Assembly (NCBI GenBank): GCA_018055865.1
Contig: JAGPGR010000119.1
Span: 1 to 6,228 of the forward strand
Direction of reading: 5' to 3'
Source: Paludibacteraceae bacterium
Lineage (GTDB): Bacteria > Bacteroidota > Bacteroidia > Bacteroidales > Paludibacteraceae
Length of the DNA stretch: 6,228 nucleotides
Position numbers and translations under genes: made by a program. The notes under the pieces are model-generated. The model did not search any database. It was not told the origin of the DNA and saw only the letters and a program-made list of their open reading frames with translations. This document shows positions 1 to 5,744 of this stretch, one piece after another; within the stretch, counting starts at the first letter, position 1; every line of letters starts with the position of its first letter.

Positions 1-908
1 GTATCGCTTTGACCGGGTTTGTATTCCACATCCCATGTGTCAGAGTTTACACTTTTGTACCAGTTATTTCCACTGTTTGTGGAATAGAATACACCACTTG
101 AAGAACATGCAATTGCGTTGGTTGGATTTTGGTAATCAAATTTCATCCGGTTGATACCTCCAACCGAACTGGCTACCCTATTCCATGTAGCCCCACCATC
201 AAGTGTTCTGTGAATTGCTCCACCTGCACCTACAAGCACAGTGTCTAAGTTCACCGGATGAATAGCCACTGCCCCAACTCCACCTCCAAACGGATAGTTG
301 AGACCTTGTAGCTCCCAGGTTTTTCCCTTATCGGTTGTTTTGTTTATGAATCCGGTTTCAGTTCCTGCGTAAAGTAAATTCGGATTTTTATCTGTCACAT
401 CGAATGAATAAACGTTTGCTTGCCAGGGTGCGGTTTTGGGGACTGTGGTACTTCCGCTTTCGTTAAGCCAGTAGGTTTCTTTTGGTCCCCAGAATGTCCA
501 GTTGGATGAGTTGCCGGCAGCAGGTGCACGTCGGGGTTGGAGTGAATGAGACTGAAACCTGATCAGGCTTTGGTTAATGCGGGTTGTATCCGGTGTTTCT
601 ATTTCACCATCAGCCCCCACGTACGGTGTGATTGCTTTGCGCCATATTTTGTAATAGCGCATCAGTGATGTTTTTTTATCTTTGTTGGCGGCTTCCCATT
701 TGATAAAAGCGCGATCAATTTCGTTAAAATTTACAGGATAGGTGTAGAGCATTTTGCCCCAGTCGGGCATGTCATCCGAGAAAGTTGGTTTGTAGGATTT
801 GTTCAGTTCCGGCAATTCATCGTAAGGGGTAAATTGTTGTACCTGGGCTGAACCGAAAGTAAAACACACAAACAATAATGCTAAAAGGTAAAATCTTGAT
901 TTTTTCAT
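1..908 (-). CDS. Secreted Asp-box (BNR/sortilin-type) beta-propeller protein, N-terminal part
   Basis: The open frame begins at ATG (906-908) and runs off the left edge, giving 302 codons with no stop. Residues 1-22 form a signal peptide: basic start MKKSRF, a hydrophobic core rich in Leu and Phe, then GSAQ, with likely cleavage after Ala21. Residues 23-170 are a Trp/Tyr-rich linker without a recognised domain. Three Asp-box motifs follow with regular spacing: TTDKGKTW (191-198), TLDGGATW (235-242) and STNSGNNW (276-283). A spacing of 41-44 residues is typical of successive blades in sialidase/sortilin-like beta-propellers. Asp boxes are structural, so they do not prove glycosidase activity. 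In Bacteroidetes such proteins are often large, exported, and end in a type IX secretion sorting domain; that end is not visible here. A -7 element lies just upstream (936-943). The secreted propeller is fairly certain; enzymatic function is unknown. Confidence 0.88.
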   Translation of the reverse strand, partial: MKKSRFYLLALLFVCFTFGSAQVQQFTPYDELPELNKSYKPTFSDDMPDWGKMLYTYPVNFNEIDRAFIKWEAANKDKKTSLMRYYKIWRKAITPYVGADGEIETPDTTRINQSLIRFQSHSLQPRRAPAAGNSSNWTFWGPKETYWLNESGSTTVPKTAPWQANVYSFDVTDKNPNLLYAGTETGFINKTTDKGKTWELQGLNYPFGGGVGAVAIHPVNLDTVLVGAGGAIHRTLDGGATWNRVASSVGGINRMKFDYQNPTNAIACSSSGVFYSTNSGNNWYKSVNSDTWDVEYKPGQSD

Positions 909-935
909 TTCTTTGACTTAAAAGGTTTTAAGCTA

Positions 936-943
936 CAAAGATA
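936..943 (-). promoter_or_regulatory. Bacteroidetes -7 element for the Asp-box protein gene
   Basis: On the minus strand this reads TATCTTTG, a perfect match to the Bacteroidetes TAnnTTTG -7 consensus. It ends 27 bases before the ATG at 908, so the 5' UTR would be about 20 nt. No TTTG -33 box is seen at the usual 19-21 bp spacing. The upstream stretch (944-1015) is extremely AT-rich and could act as an UP-like region. The rest of the gap from 944 to 1080 shows no gene. Confidence 0.55.
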
Positions 944-1080
944 AAAAATTATATTAAAATAGCGTAGTAAATTAAATTATTTAACTAAATTAAAATATAT
1001 TAATATTCAAATGCCTTTTCTTTGATTTTGACGAGAATAATAGCAACTCCATATTAAAAATACGGCTGAATAAGGGATAT

Positions 1081-1115
1081 AAAATAAGAAGAGAGTGACG
1101 TCATCACTCTCTTCT
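1081..1115 (-). terminator. Rho-independent terminator after the 58-residue ORF
   Basis: There is a perfect 12-bp inverted repeat with arms at 1087-1098 (agaagagagtga) and 1104-1115 (tcactctcttct) and a 5-base loop. Read on the minus strand, the stem is followed at once by TATTTTAT, a U-rich tail. The stem starts 4 bases after the TAG stop (1120-1122) of the small ORF, which supports that ORF being the last gene of the transcript. The loop region contains the palindrome TGACGTCA (1096-1103). On the plus strand the stem is followed by ACTGC, so termination is predicted mainly for minus-strand transcripts. Confidence 0.82.
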
Positions 1116-1119
1116 ACTG

Positions 1120-1296
1120 CTAATTTAAGAAATAATCGATAAATTCATCTTTCGAGACTTTTTCAACTCTGTAAGATGCTGCATACTGCAGGATCTTGTT
1201 TAAGGTAGTTTCGCTTGGTTCCATTTTCGGTACAGTCGGAACTTCCTGATAGTGTGTAGTTTGAGTTGAAGTGACAGGGGTAAAATCTTTTTGCAT
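1120..1296 (-). CDS. Small 58-residue protein of unknown function, downstream of the sigma factor
   Basis: ATG at 1294-1296 opens a 58-codon frame ending in TAG at 1120-1122. The N-terminal half (MQKDFTPVTSTQTTHYQ, up to about residue 30) is rich in Thr, Pro and Gln and probably disordered. The second half, from TLNKILQYAASYRVEK to the end DEFIDYFLN, alternates hydrophobic and charged residues and looks like one or two amphipathic helices. There is no signal peptide, membrane segment or Cys/His cluster. I do not recognise a family. Support for its being real: a strong terminator begins 4 bases after its stop, and it lies 64 bp downstream of the ECF sigma gene on the same strand with no terminator serving that strand between them. 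It may be co-transcribed with the sigma factor. A link to sigma activity is only a guess from position. Confidence 0.68.
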   Translation of the reverse strand: MQKDFTPVTSTQTTHYQEVPTVPKMEPSETTLNKILQYAASYRVEKVSKDEFIDYFLN

Positions 1297-1298
1297 AG

Positions 1299-1329
1299 GC
1301 GTTTGAAATGTTTTATATTTATCAAACGC
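1299..1329. repeat. 8-bp inverted repeat between sigma gene and small ORF
   Basis: GCGTTTGA (1299-1306) and TCAAACGC (1322-1329) are perfect reverse complements separated by 15 AT-rich bases. In the minus-strand transcript the hairpin ends two bases before the AUG of the small ORF, so it could limit ribosome access or mark an RNA processing site. On the plus strand the stem is followed by TTTTATTTG, so it could alternatively terminate antisense transcription into the sigma gene. No TAnnTTTG promoter was found in this gap. Confidence 0.55.
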
Positions 1330-1360
1330 TTTTATTTGAATTTTAGTATATTACCCTGAA

Positions 1361-1954
1361 TTATTTTATTTCAAGTTGAACATTGTTTTCGTTGGCTATT
1401 CTTCGCATATTCATCAGTGCATATCGCATGCGTCCCAAAGCCGTATTGATGCTTACATTGGTGCGGTCTGCTATTTCTTTGAAGCTTAAATCTTCGAAAA
1501 ACCGCATTCTGACCACTTCCTGTTGGGAGTCGGGCAGGTAGTTCACCAAATGCACCACATCCTGCAGCACTTGCTCGTTATTGATCACATCTTCAAAACT
1601 TTTTTCAGAATACTTTGAATTGTTTACAAAATCATATTCCAAACCATCTGTCGAAAAGGTATTTTCGTTCTTCTCTTTCCGGAAATGATCGATTATGAGG
1701 TTGTGAGCAATGCGATTAATCCAACCTAAAAAGCGACCGGATTCTACATAACGACCTTGTTGAATGGTGGCAATGGCTTTAATGAATGCTTCCTGGAAAA
1801 TGTCTTCAGTGAGTTCTTTGTTTCTGACAATCAGAAAGATGTAAGTGTAAACGCGGGATTTATACCTGTTTAATATAACTTCGAATGCTTTGTTATTGCC
1901 TGATTCATACAACTTCACCAAATCGTCATCGGTTAGTTGAACTAAATTTTTCAT
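1361..1954 (-). CDS. ECF-type RNA polymerase sigma factor (sigma-70 family)
   Basis: This 197-residue protein has the two-domain layout and length of extracytoplasmic-function sigma factors. Sigma region 2 spans about residues 23-95. It holds the core-binding DIFQEAF (51-57) and the -10-recognition stretch GWINRIAHNLIIDHFRK (77-93). A charged linker covers about 96-125. Region 4 spans about 130-185 and includes LPDSQQEVVRMRFFEDLS, followed by the -35-binding helix-turn-helix at 156-177 (KEIADRTNVSINTALGRMR). Region 3 and region 1.1 are absent, as expected for ECF factors. It starts at ATG (1952-1954). No anti-sigma factor gene is adjacent; the only candidate partner is the 58-residue ORF 64 bp downstream. 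A strong housekeeping-type promoter and an unusual repeat-rich leader precede it, suggesting control at transcription and possibly translation. The target regulon cannot be told from the sequence. Confidence 0.95.
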   Translation of the reverse strand: MKNLVQLTDDDLVKLYESGNNKAFEVILNRYKSRVYTYIFLIVRNKELTEDIFQEAFIKAIATIQQGRYVESGRFLGWINRIAHNLIIDHFRKEKNENTFSTDGLEYDFVNNSKYSEKSFEDVINNEQVLQDVVHLVNYLPDSQQEVVRMRFFEDLSFKEIADRTNVSINTALGRMRYALMNMRRIANENNVQLEIK

Positions 1955-2017
1955 TACTTAATTTTTTGGGGTTATCAAGTAATCTTAGGCAATAGGCAAA
2001 TTTTGGGGTTAAGTAAT
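1953..2017 (-). promoter_or_regulatory. Sigma factor leader with repeats complementary to the start-codon region
   Basis: The leader contains an imperfect direct repeat: ttttggggttatcaagtaat (1964-1983) and the same motif lacking three bases (2001-2017). On the RNA each copy begins AUUACUU and continues to AACCCCAAAA. The start region UUAAGUAAUG is complementary to both. The distal copy pairs over 9 bp (2009-2017 with 1953-1961) and the proximal copy over 7 bp (1977-1983 with 1953-1959). Either stem would include the AU of the start codon, and they are mutually exclusive. This could be a translational switch, or the repeats could be protein-binding sites. The stems are AU-rich and their stability was not computed. 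Confidence 0.45.
1986..1999. repeat. Tandem TAGGCAA duplication in the sigma leader
   Basis: Two adjacent perfect copies of TAGGCAA (1986-1992 and 1993-1999) lie between the two longer direct repeats of the leader. This could be a chance slippage product or part of a binding site. Confidence 0.5.
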
Positions 2018-2049
2018 TGTTTATAGTTTTATTAGCAGGAAACGGGATG

Positions 2050-2080
2050 CAAATTTATACATTCATTTCTATTTTTCAAA
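2050..2080 (-). promoter_or_regulatory. Promoter of the ECF sigma factor gene (-33 TTTG, -7 TAAATTTG)
   Basis: On the minus strand, TTTG (2080-2077) is followed after 19 bases by TAAATTTG (2057-2050). Both match the Bacteroidetes primary-sigma consensus (TTTG, about 19-21 bp, TAnnTTTG). The predicted transcription start is near 2042-2046, giving a leader of about 90 nt before the ATG at 1954. This is the only promoter in the window with both boxes at good spacing. Confidence 0.75.
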
Positions 2081-2098
2081 TAAAACCGCTAAGATTTA

Positions 2099-2117
2099 AG
2101 TTAATAATAGTTAATAA
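2099..2117. repeat. Direct repeat AGTTAATAA with 10-bp period upstream of the sigma promoter
   Basis: AGTTAATAA occurs at 2099-2107 and again at 2109-2117, exactly 10 bp apart and so on the same face of the helix. A third partial copy (GTTAAA) follows at 2119-2124. Relative to the predicted start near 2044 this lies at about -55 to -75, a usual place for an activator site or UP-like element. The region is AT-rich, so chance remains possible. Confidence 0.4.
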
Positions 2118-2183
2118 CGTTAAATTCACGCTGTTTTGAACAATAAATTGGCTGATTTTAATCTCCTCAGAATACAAAACAGA

Positions 2184-3362
2184 TTATTCTACATATAGCA
2201 CTAACCCTTTCAGGTATTCTCCTTCAGGATGATAAATGTTAATAGGATGATCGGCGGGCTGCGTCAATTGATGCAAAATCCGGACATTTCGTTTAGCTTC
2301 GGCTGCTGCTGTGAAAACTGCCTGCCGGAATTGGTCTTTGGTAATGACTTGCGAGCAGGAGAAAGTAAACAGAACCGAATTGGGCTTGATTTGCTTCAGG
2401 GCCTTCATATTTAGTCTTGTGTATCCCTTCAAAGCATTTCTCACAGCTTCGCGGTGTTTGGCAAATGCAGGCGGATCAAGTATGATGACGTCGTATTCAG
2501 CCAGGGGCTCATTCAGAAACCTGAAAGCGTCTTCGGCAAAAGATTGATGATTGGCAATTTCGGGAAAATTTATCTGAACATTCCTGTCGGTCAAATCGAT
2601 GGCTTTGGCCGAACTGTCCACCGAATGGACCAAAGCTGCACCGCCACGGAGTGCATATACAGAGAATCCTCCGGTGTAGCAAAACATATTCAATACGTTT
2701 TTCCCCCGAGCATAGGTTTCGAGCAGGCTCCTGCTGTCACGCTGATCAACAAAGAAACCGGTTTTCTGACCCTTCAGCCAGTCAACGCCAAATTCCAATC
2801 CATTTTCTATAGCTTTGAAAGTGTTGCTTGAAGAGCCAATCAGAAAGCTATCTGCTTTTTCTATCGGGGCTTTGTAAGGCAGGGTTGTTTCTGATTTATA
2901 AAAAACATTTTTTACTCCCGGCAGTATGTCTGTTATAGTTCCGGCCAGTTTGTTGCGCATGAGATGCATGCCTACCGAATGCGCTTGCATCACCGCAGTA
3001 TCGTCGTAGATGTCAACAATCAGCCCGGACAAATTATCACCCTCACCGTGAATCAGGCGATACGTGTTGTTGTGAGGAGGATTGACCAAACCCAGATCCT
3101 GGCGTAGTCTGAATGCTTGTTTTATTTTATTTTTCCAGAAATGATCATCTATTGGCTCGTTGGTAAAAGTGATAATCCGCACGGCAATGCTTCCTATCTG
3201 GTAATGCCCGATTGCCAGAAAATTACTTTGATTATCAACCACTTCTACCAATTCTCCTTCGGCAGGTTTACCTTGGATGGACTGGATGGCTCCCGAAAAT
3301 ACCCAGGGATGAAATCGAAGCAGACTTTCTTCCTTTTTAGGTTTTAATTTAATGATTATCAT
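2184..3362 (-). CDS. rlmI: Class I SAM-dependent rRNA methyltransferase, RlmI-like (PUA plus methyltransferase)
   Basis: The length of 392 residues is close to that of E. coli RlmI, which makes 5-methylcytosine 1962 in 23S rRNA. An N-terminal PUA-type RNA-binding domain (about 2-80) carries the family motif HPWVFSGAI (18-26). A middle domain (about 95-185) has YRLIHGEGDNLSGLIVD. The C-terminal Rossmann methyltransferase has QKTGFFVDQRDSR (199-211), SAM motif I NMFCYTGGFSVYA (225-237), the acidic ribose contact in SVD (247-249), motif IV DPPAFAKHR (296-304), and TFSCSQ (333-338). The latter includes Cys336, the likely catalytic cysteine of motif VI. The start ATG (3360-3362) is 9 bp after the exonuclease stop, so it is probably the last gene of that operon. 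The family is clear; the exact modified base is inferred and a related RlmK/L-type target is possible. No convincing terminator follows in 2100-2183. Confidence 0.93.
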   Translation of the reverse strand: MIIIKLKPKKEESLLRFHPWVFSGAIQSIQGKPAEGELVEVVDNQSNFLAIGHYQIGSIAVRIITFTNEPIDDHFWKNKIKQAFRLRQDLGLVNPPHNNTYRLIHGEGDNLSGLIVDIYDDTAVMQAHSVGMHLMRNKLAGTITDILPGVKNVFYKSETTLPYKAPIEKADSFLIGSSSNTFKAIENGLEFGVDWLKGQKTGFFVDQRDSRSLLETYARGKNVLNMFCYTGGFSVYALRGGAALVHSVDSSAKAIDLTDRNVQINFPEIANHQSFAEDAFRFLNEPLAEYDVIILDPPAFAKHREAVRNALKGYTRLNMKALKQIKPNSVLFTFSCSQVITKDQFRQAVFTAAAEAKRNVRILHQLTQPADHPINIYHPEGEYLKGLVLYVE

Positions 3363-3371
3363 GAAGGTAAG

Positions 3372-4016
3372 TTAATGCTGATTGGTTTCTGTATGGTTGT
3401 TCAGGTTGGCAACAAGTTTTGCCTGTTCTTTTTCAGTAAGTTTGGTCTCGCTAGTCAACCTTAGGTAAATTTGCAGAGTAGCCCAGGCGTCGGTGGCAGC
3501 GTAGCGTTGTTGCTGCTCGGTCAGCACGGGGTTTTCCCAGTTGCTTAGCCGCTGCGATTTCGATATTTTCCGGCCGAAAAGGATGGCGAAAATTTTCTGA
3601 AGGCTCAACTCCAGGATGCCGTATTCTTTGGCAATGTGTTGAATGTCCACAAAACCCTCAGGTTTGAACTTTCTTTGCTTTGCCAGACCGTTAAAATCAT
3701 CCCTGAGCGATAAACCAATTTTTGTTATTTTTTTGTCGGACAGAAATTCAATCATTTTTTCGGAAAAACCGATTTTATTCAGACGAAAAAGATAACACTT
3801 CTGGTCGGTGGCAAACTGCATAAGCGAAACTTTGTGAATAACGCCCCGTTTGAAAGAAGGTCTTGTCTCCGTGTCAACTCCAACTAAATATGCATTATAT
3901 AATTCGCTCAGCGCTTTTTCTTCTTTTTGCGGAGTATCAACCACTATGATTTCTCCCGAAAATTCAGTTACAGGCAGTTGATTAACCTCTTCTTTTGTTA
4001 TCTTTGATAGTAGCAT
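3372..4016 (-). CDS. DEDDy 3'-5' exonuclease (RNase D/WRN-like domain)
   Basis: This is a 214-residue single-domain protein of the DnaQ-like DEDDy superfamily (PF01612 type), which removes nucleotides from 3' ends with two metal ions. Exo I is VGVDTET with Asp48 and Glu50. Exo II is IGLSLRDDFNGL with Asp107 (or Asp106). Exo III is RYAATDAWATLQIY with Tyr172 and Asp176. All catalytic residues are present. No HRDC or polymerase domain is attached. The open frame extends 47 codons further upstream, but that part overlaps the DUF5063 gene in another frame and is low-complexity. The ATG at 4014-4016 gives the family-like start MLLSKITKEEV, 7 bp after the DUF5063 stop. It is 9 bp from the rRNA methyltransferase gene, so the three are probably translated from one mRNA. 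Whether RNA or DNA is the substrate cannot be told; the neighbours suggest RNA. Confidence 0.92.
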   Translation of the reverse strand: MLLSKITKEEVNQLPVTEFSGEIIVVDTPQKEEKALSELYNAYLVGVDTETRPSFKRGVIHKVSLMQFATDQKCYLFRLNKIGFSEKMIEFLSDKKITKIGLSLRDDFNGLAKQRKFKPEGFVDIQHIAKEYGILELSLQKIFAILFGRKISKSQRLSNWENPVLTEQQQRYAATDAWATLQIYLRLTSETKLTEKEQAKLVANLNNHTETNQH

Positions 4017-4023
4017 GTTCTTT

Positions 4024-4629
4024 TTATTCTTCGCTCTGAAATCTGAGAAAACTATTCCTGTCGAGTTTTCTGTATTCTTTTGGGTCAAGGTTTTCCTTCG
4101 GTTCTTCGTCCCCGAAATCATCTGAATATCGGAGCGAATGCAATGCCCGAAGTGCATTTAGTAGTTTTTGGCCCCAATGGATGGCAAATGCATCCACGCA
4201 CGCTACCAAAGCAGAAGTCATAATTTCCAATTCGCCGATTTGGAAATTAGCCGCAAAATCTTTGATTTCCTGATAAATATCTGCCAGATTTTCGGATATA
4301 AAAGCTGCAATAGGAGTATCGCTGTACGGCATATCGGGATGAAAAACTTCCAGAAAACTGTCATCGGCTCCCAGCAGGCGCTCTACCTGATTTTTTACAA
4401 ACAAATAATCTTCTTCGGTTACAAATCGTTCGATGTTTCCATCCGTTTCTTCATCTGATACATCCAGCAGGGAGGTTTTCAGATAGAGGAGTGGAAGCAG
4501 CCGGGTAGCTGTAGAAATAAAAACGGGTTTGATTTCCTCTTCGGCATGTTCCAGAAACAGACACGTTTCGGCCGCTACTGTGGCAAATTCTATGACGGGT
4601 TTAGAATATATTAGCTGATTTTCACTCAT
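4024..4629 (-). CDS. DUF5063 family protein
   Basis: A 201-residue cytoplasmic, mostly helical, acidic protein of unknown function that I recognise as DUF5063 type. Typical parts are the N-terminal VIEFATVAAETCLFLEHA helix (12-29), a TRLLPLLYLKTSLL helix (42-55), FHPDMPYSDTPIAAFISENLADIYQEIKDF (96-125), and the conserved HWGQKLLNALRALHSLRY (151-168). It ends in a charged tail with DDFGDEEPKE. There is no signal peptide or membrane segment. The frame can be extended three codons to a TTG at 4638, but the ATG at 4627-4629 is preferred. It lies 38 bp after the acyltransferase and 7 bp before the exonuclease, suggesting a functional pair with the latter. A perfect -7 promoter element lies 21 bp upstream of the ATG. 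Function is not known and none is assigned. Confidence 0.88.
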   Translation of the reverse strand: MSENQLIYSKPVIEFATVAAETCLFLEHAEEEIKPVFISTATRLLPLLYLKTSLLDVSDEETDGNIERFVTEEDYLFVKNQVERLLGADDSFLEVFHPDMPYSDTPIAAFISENLADIYQEIKDFAANFQIGELEIMTSALVACVDAFAIHWGQKLLNALRALHSLRYSDDFGDEEPKENLDPKEYRKLDRNSFLRFQSEE

Positions 4630-4649
4630 TTTTTTCAAATAATAAAGTG

Positions 4650-4657
4650 CAAAGTTA
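4650..4657 (-). promoter_or_regulatory. Candidate internal -7 element before the DUF5063-exonuclease-rlmI genes
   Basis: On the minus strand this reads TAACTTTG, a perfect TAnnTTTG match within the 38-bp gap after the acyltransferase stop. The predicted start would be near 4642-4645, leaving a leader of about 14-16 nt. No TTTG -33 box is seen at 19-21 bp upstream, where the acyltransferase 3' end lies. It may let the downstream three genes be expressed separately from the acyltransferase. Confidence 0.45.
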
Positions 4658-4667
4658 GCAAAAAAAC

Positions 4668-5648
4668 TTATTTATTTCGTTTTGCCGCTTCCCGGGCTGC
4701 CAAAGTAGCAGCCAGTGATTCGGGGGTTGTTTTCCACCTTCGGTGCATCCAGACCCACTGTGTGGGATGTTTAAGAATCATTTCTGTGTAAAAATTATTC
4801 TGATTCAATGTGTTTGACCGTAAATCGGCTTCGGGGTTATTCGTTTTATTGGTTGGAATTTCCGGTAAAATACTAAACCGATAATTTCCATCTTTTTTAC
4901 GGTACATTGCCATTGGTACAAGTGCAGCCTGAGTATCGGACAACAGGCGCGAAGCCCCCAAAGGCGTATAAGCGGGATGTCCAAGAAAATCCACAAAAAT
5001 ACCTTTTACCCGGGTATCCTGGTCTGTCATCAGAATGAGGCACTCGCCCCGGTTGAGCACATCCACCAGCGCCTGATAAGAGCCCTGTCGGGTGATGTTT
5101 TTCATGCCCCGGCTCCCCCGAAATGTCACCATCAGCTTTTCCAGCAGTCCCATTTTCATCGATTGGCTTGCAGCTGAGGTGACATAACCCAACATGGGAG
5201 GTGTAATGGCTGCAAATTCCCACGAACTCATGTGAGGCATCAGGCAAATGACACCCTTGCCCCGAGTGTAGGCAGCGTGTAAATGCTCTTCGCCTTCAAC
5301 TTCAATCAGACTGAAAAATTTGTCGGGATTTTTTACATGCGAAAAAGCCATGTAATCGAAAAAACCCTTAATAACTTCGGTAAATGATGCTTTGGCAATT
5401 TCAACACGATCGTTCTCAGAAAGCTCATCTTTATAAACCCGTTCTAAATTTGCAAGTGCCCACTCGCGTGATTTTTTGGCATATTTGTAGAAATATTTCC
5501 CTGCAAAGCTGCCAAAACTCCTTACCGATGCTATAGGCAGTATTCTGAAAATAAAAATAACAAGCAGCAACGGAGGGAAAAGCAGCAACAAAACAAATTT
5601 TCGTCGCCATGTTTTTATTCTGGATTTATATTTTGAATAGAATGACAT
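4668..5648 (-). CDS. Lipid A-type (LpxL/HtrB-like) lysophospholipid acyltransferase
   Basis: This 326-residue inner-membrane protein belongs to the Lip_A_acyltrans family (PF03279 type), which transfers acyl chains onto lipid A or related lipids. A basic N-terminus (YSKYKSRIKTWRRK) precedes one membrane segment at about 18-38. The catalytic HX4E motif is H139-E144 in MPHMSSWEF. Other family marks are NITRQGSYQALVDVL (184-198), LMTDQD (206-211), the PLGASRLL region (229-236), and the C-terminal QWVWMHRRWK (297-306). The frame stays open to a TTG at 5717, but that adds 23 residues of non-family sequence before MSFYSKY. The ATG at 5646-5648 is therefore chosen, placing the basic region and membrane anchor at the N-terminus. 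It is first in a minus-strand run of four genes and divergent from the DUF2007 gene. The acceptor (lipid A, ornithine lipid or other) is not determined. Confidence 0.92.
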   Translation of the reverse strand: MSFYSKYKSRIKTWRRKFVLLLLFPPLLLVIFIFRILPIASVRSFGSFAGKYFYKYAKKSREWALANLERVYKDELSENDRVEIAKASFTEVIKGFFDYMAFSHVKNPDKFFSLIEVEGEEHLHAAYTRGKGVICLMPHMSSWEFAAITPPMLGYVTSAASQSMKMGLLEKLMVTFRGSRGMKNITRQGSYQALVDVLNRGECLILMTDQDTRVKGIFVDFLGHPAYTPLGASRLLSDTQAALVPMAMYRKKDGNYRFSILPEIPTNKTNNPEADLRSNTLNQNNFYTEMILKHPTQWVWMHRRWKTTPESLAATLAAREAAKRNK

Positions 5649-5744
5649 ATCCTGAGTTTTATGTTGAAACAAAAAAGAAGCTGAGAATGTTATATCAATG
5701 ACGGATTTTTCAAACAATAAAATTTTTTAAAAAAACTAAAAACC
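5649..5744. other. Divergent intergenic region between acyltransferase and DUF2007 genes
   Basis: These 96 bases must hold start signals for both directions. For the minus strand, TTTG (5718-5715) followed after 18 bases by TAACATTC is a weak match to the Bacteroidetes promoter. TATTGTTTG (5719-5711) resembles a -7 box with one extra spacer base. For the plus strand only an AT-rich tract (taaaattttttaaaa, 5718-5732) is seen and no clear consensus. The region shows no strong inverted repeat. Confidence 0.3.

Noticed and set aside
1096..1103. TGACGTCA palindrome as an operator
   Set aside because: It lies within the loop and stem of a clear terminator hairpin, which explains it adequately.
2150..2190. 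Possible terminator after the rRNA methyltransferase (AGAATA...TATTCT)
   Set aside because: The stem is only 6 A/T-rich pairs and no U-run follows on the minus strand.
2229..2831. Three plus-strand open frames (2229-2414, 2311-2547, 2454-2831)
   Set aside because: They lie opposite the rRNA methyltransferase gene, whose family motifs are complete; their translations show no domain and look like antisense shadows.
3117..3347. Plus-strand open frame of 76 codons
   Set aside because: Antisense to the PUA and middle domains of the rRNA methyltransferase; no recognisable features.
4017..4157. Possible DUF5063-exonuclease fusion by frameshift, since the exonuclease frame stays open into DUF5063
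   Set aside because: The upstream extension is low-complexity and not exonuclease-like; a normal ATG sits 7 bp after the DUF5063 stop, and no convincing slippery site with a downstream structure was seen.
4168..4458. Plus-strand open frame of 96 codons
   Set aside because: Antisense to the DUF5063 gene, with no promoter or family features.
4805..5247. Open frames inside the acyltransferase gene on both strands (4805-4996, 4897-5247, 4977-5177)
   Set aside because: The acyltransferase frame carries all catalytic motifs; these alternatives have odd composition and no motifs.
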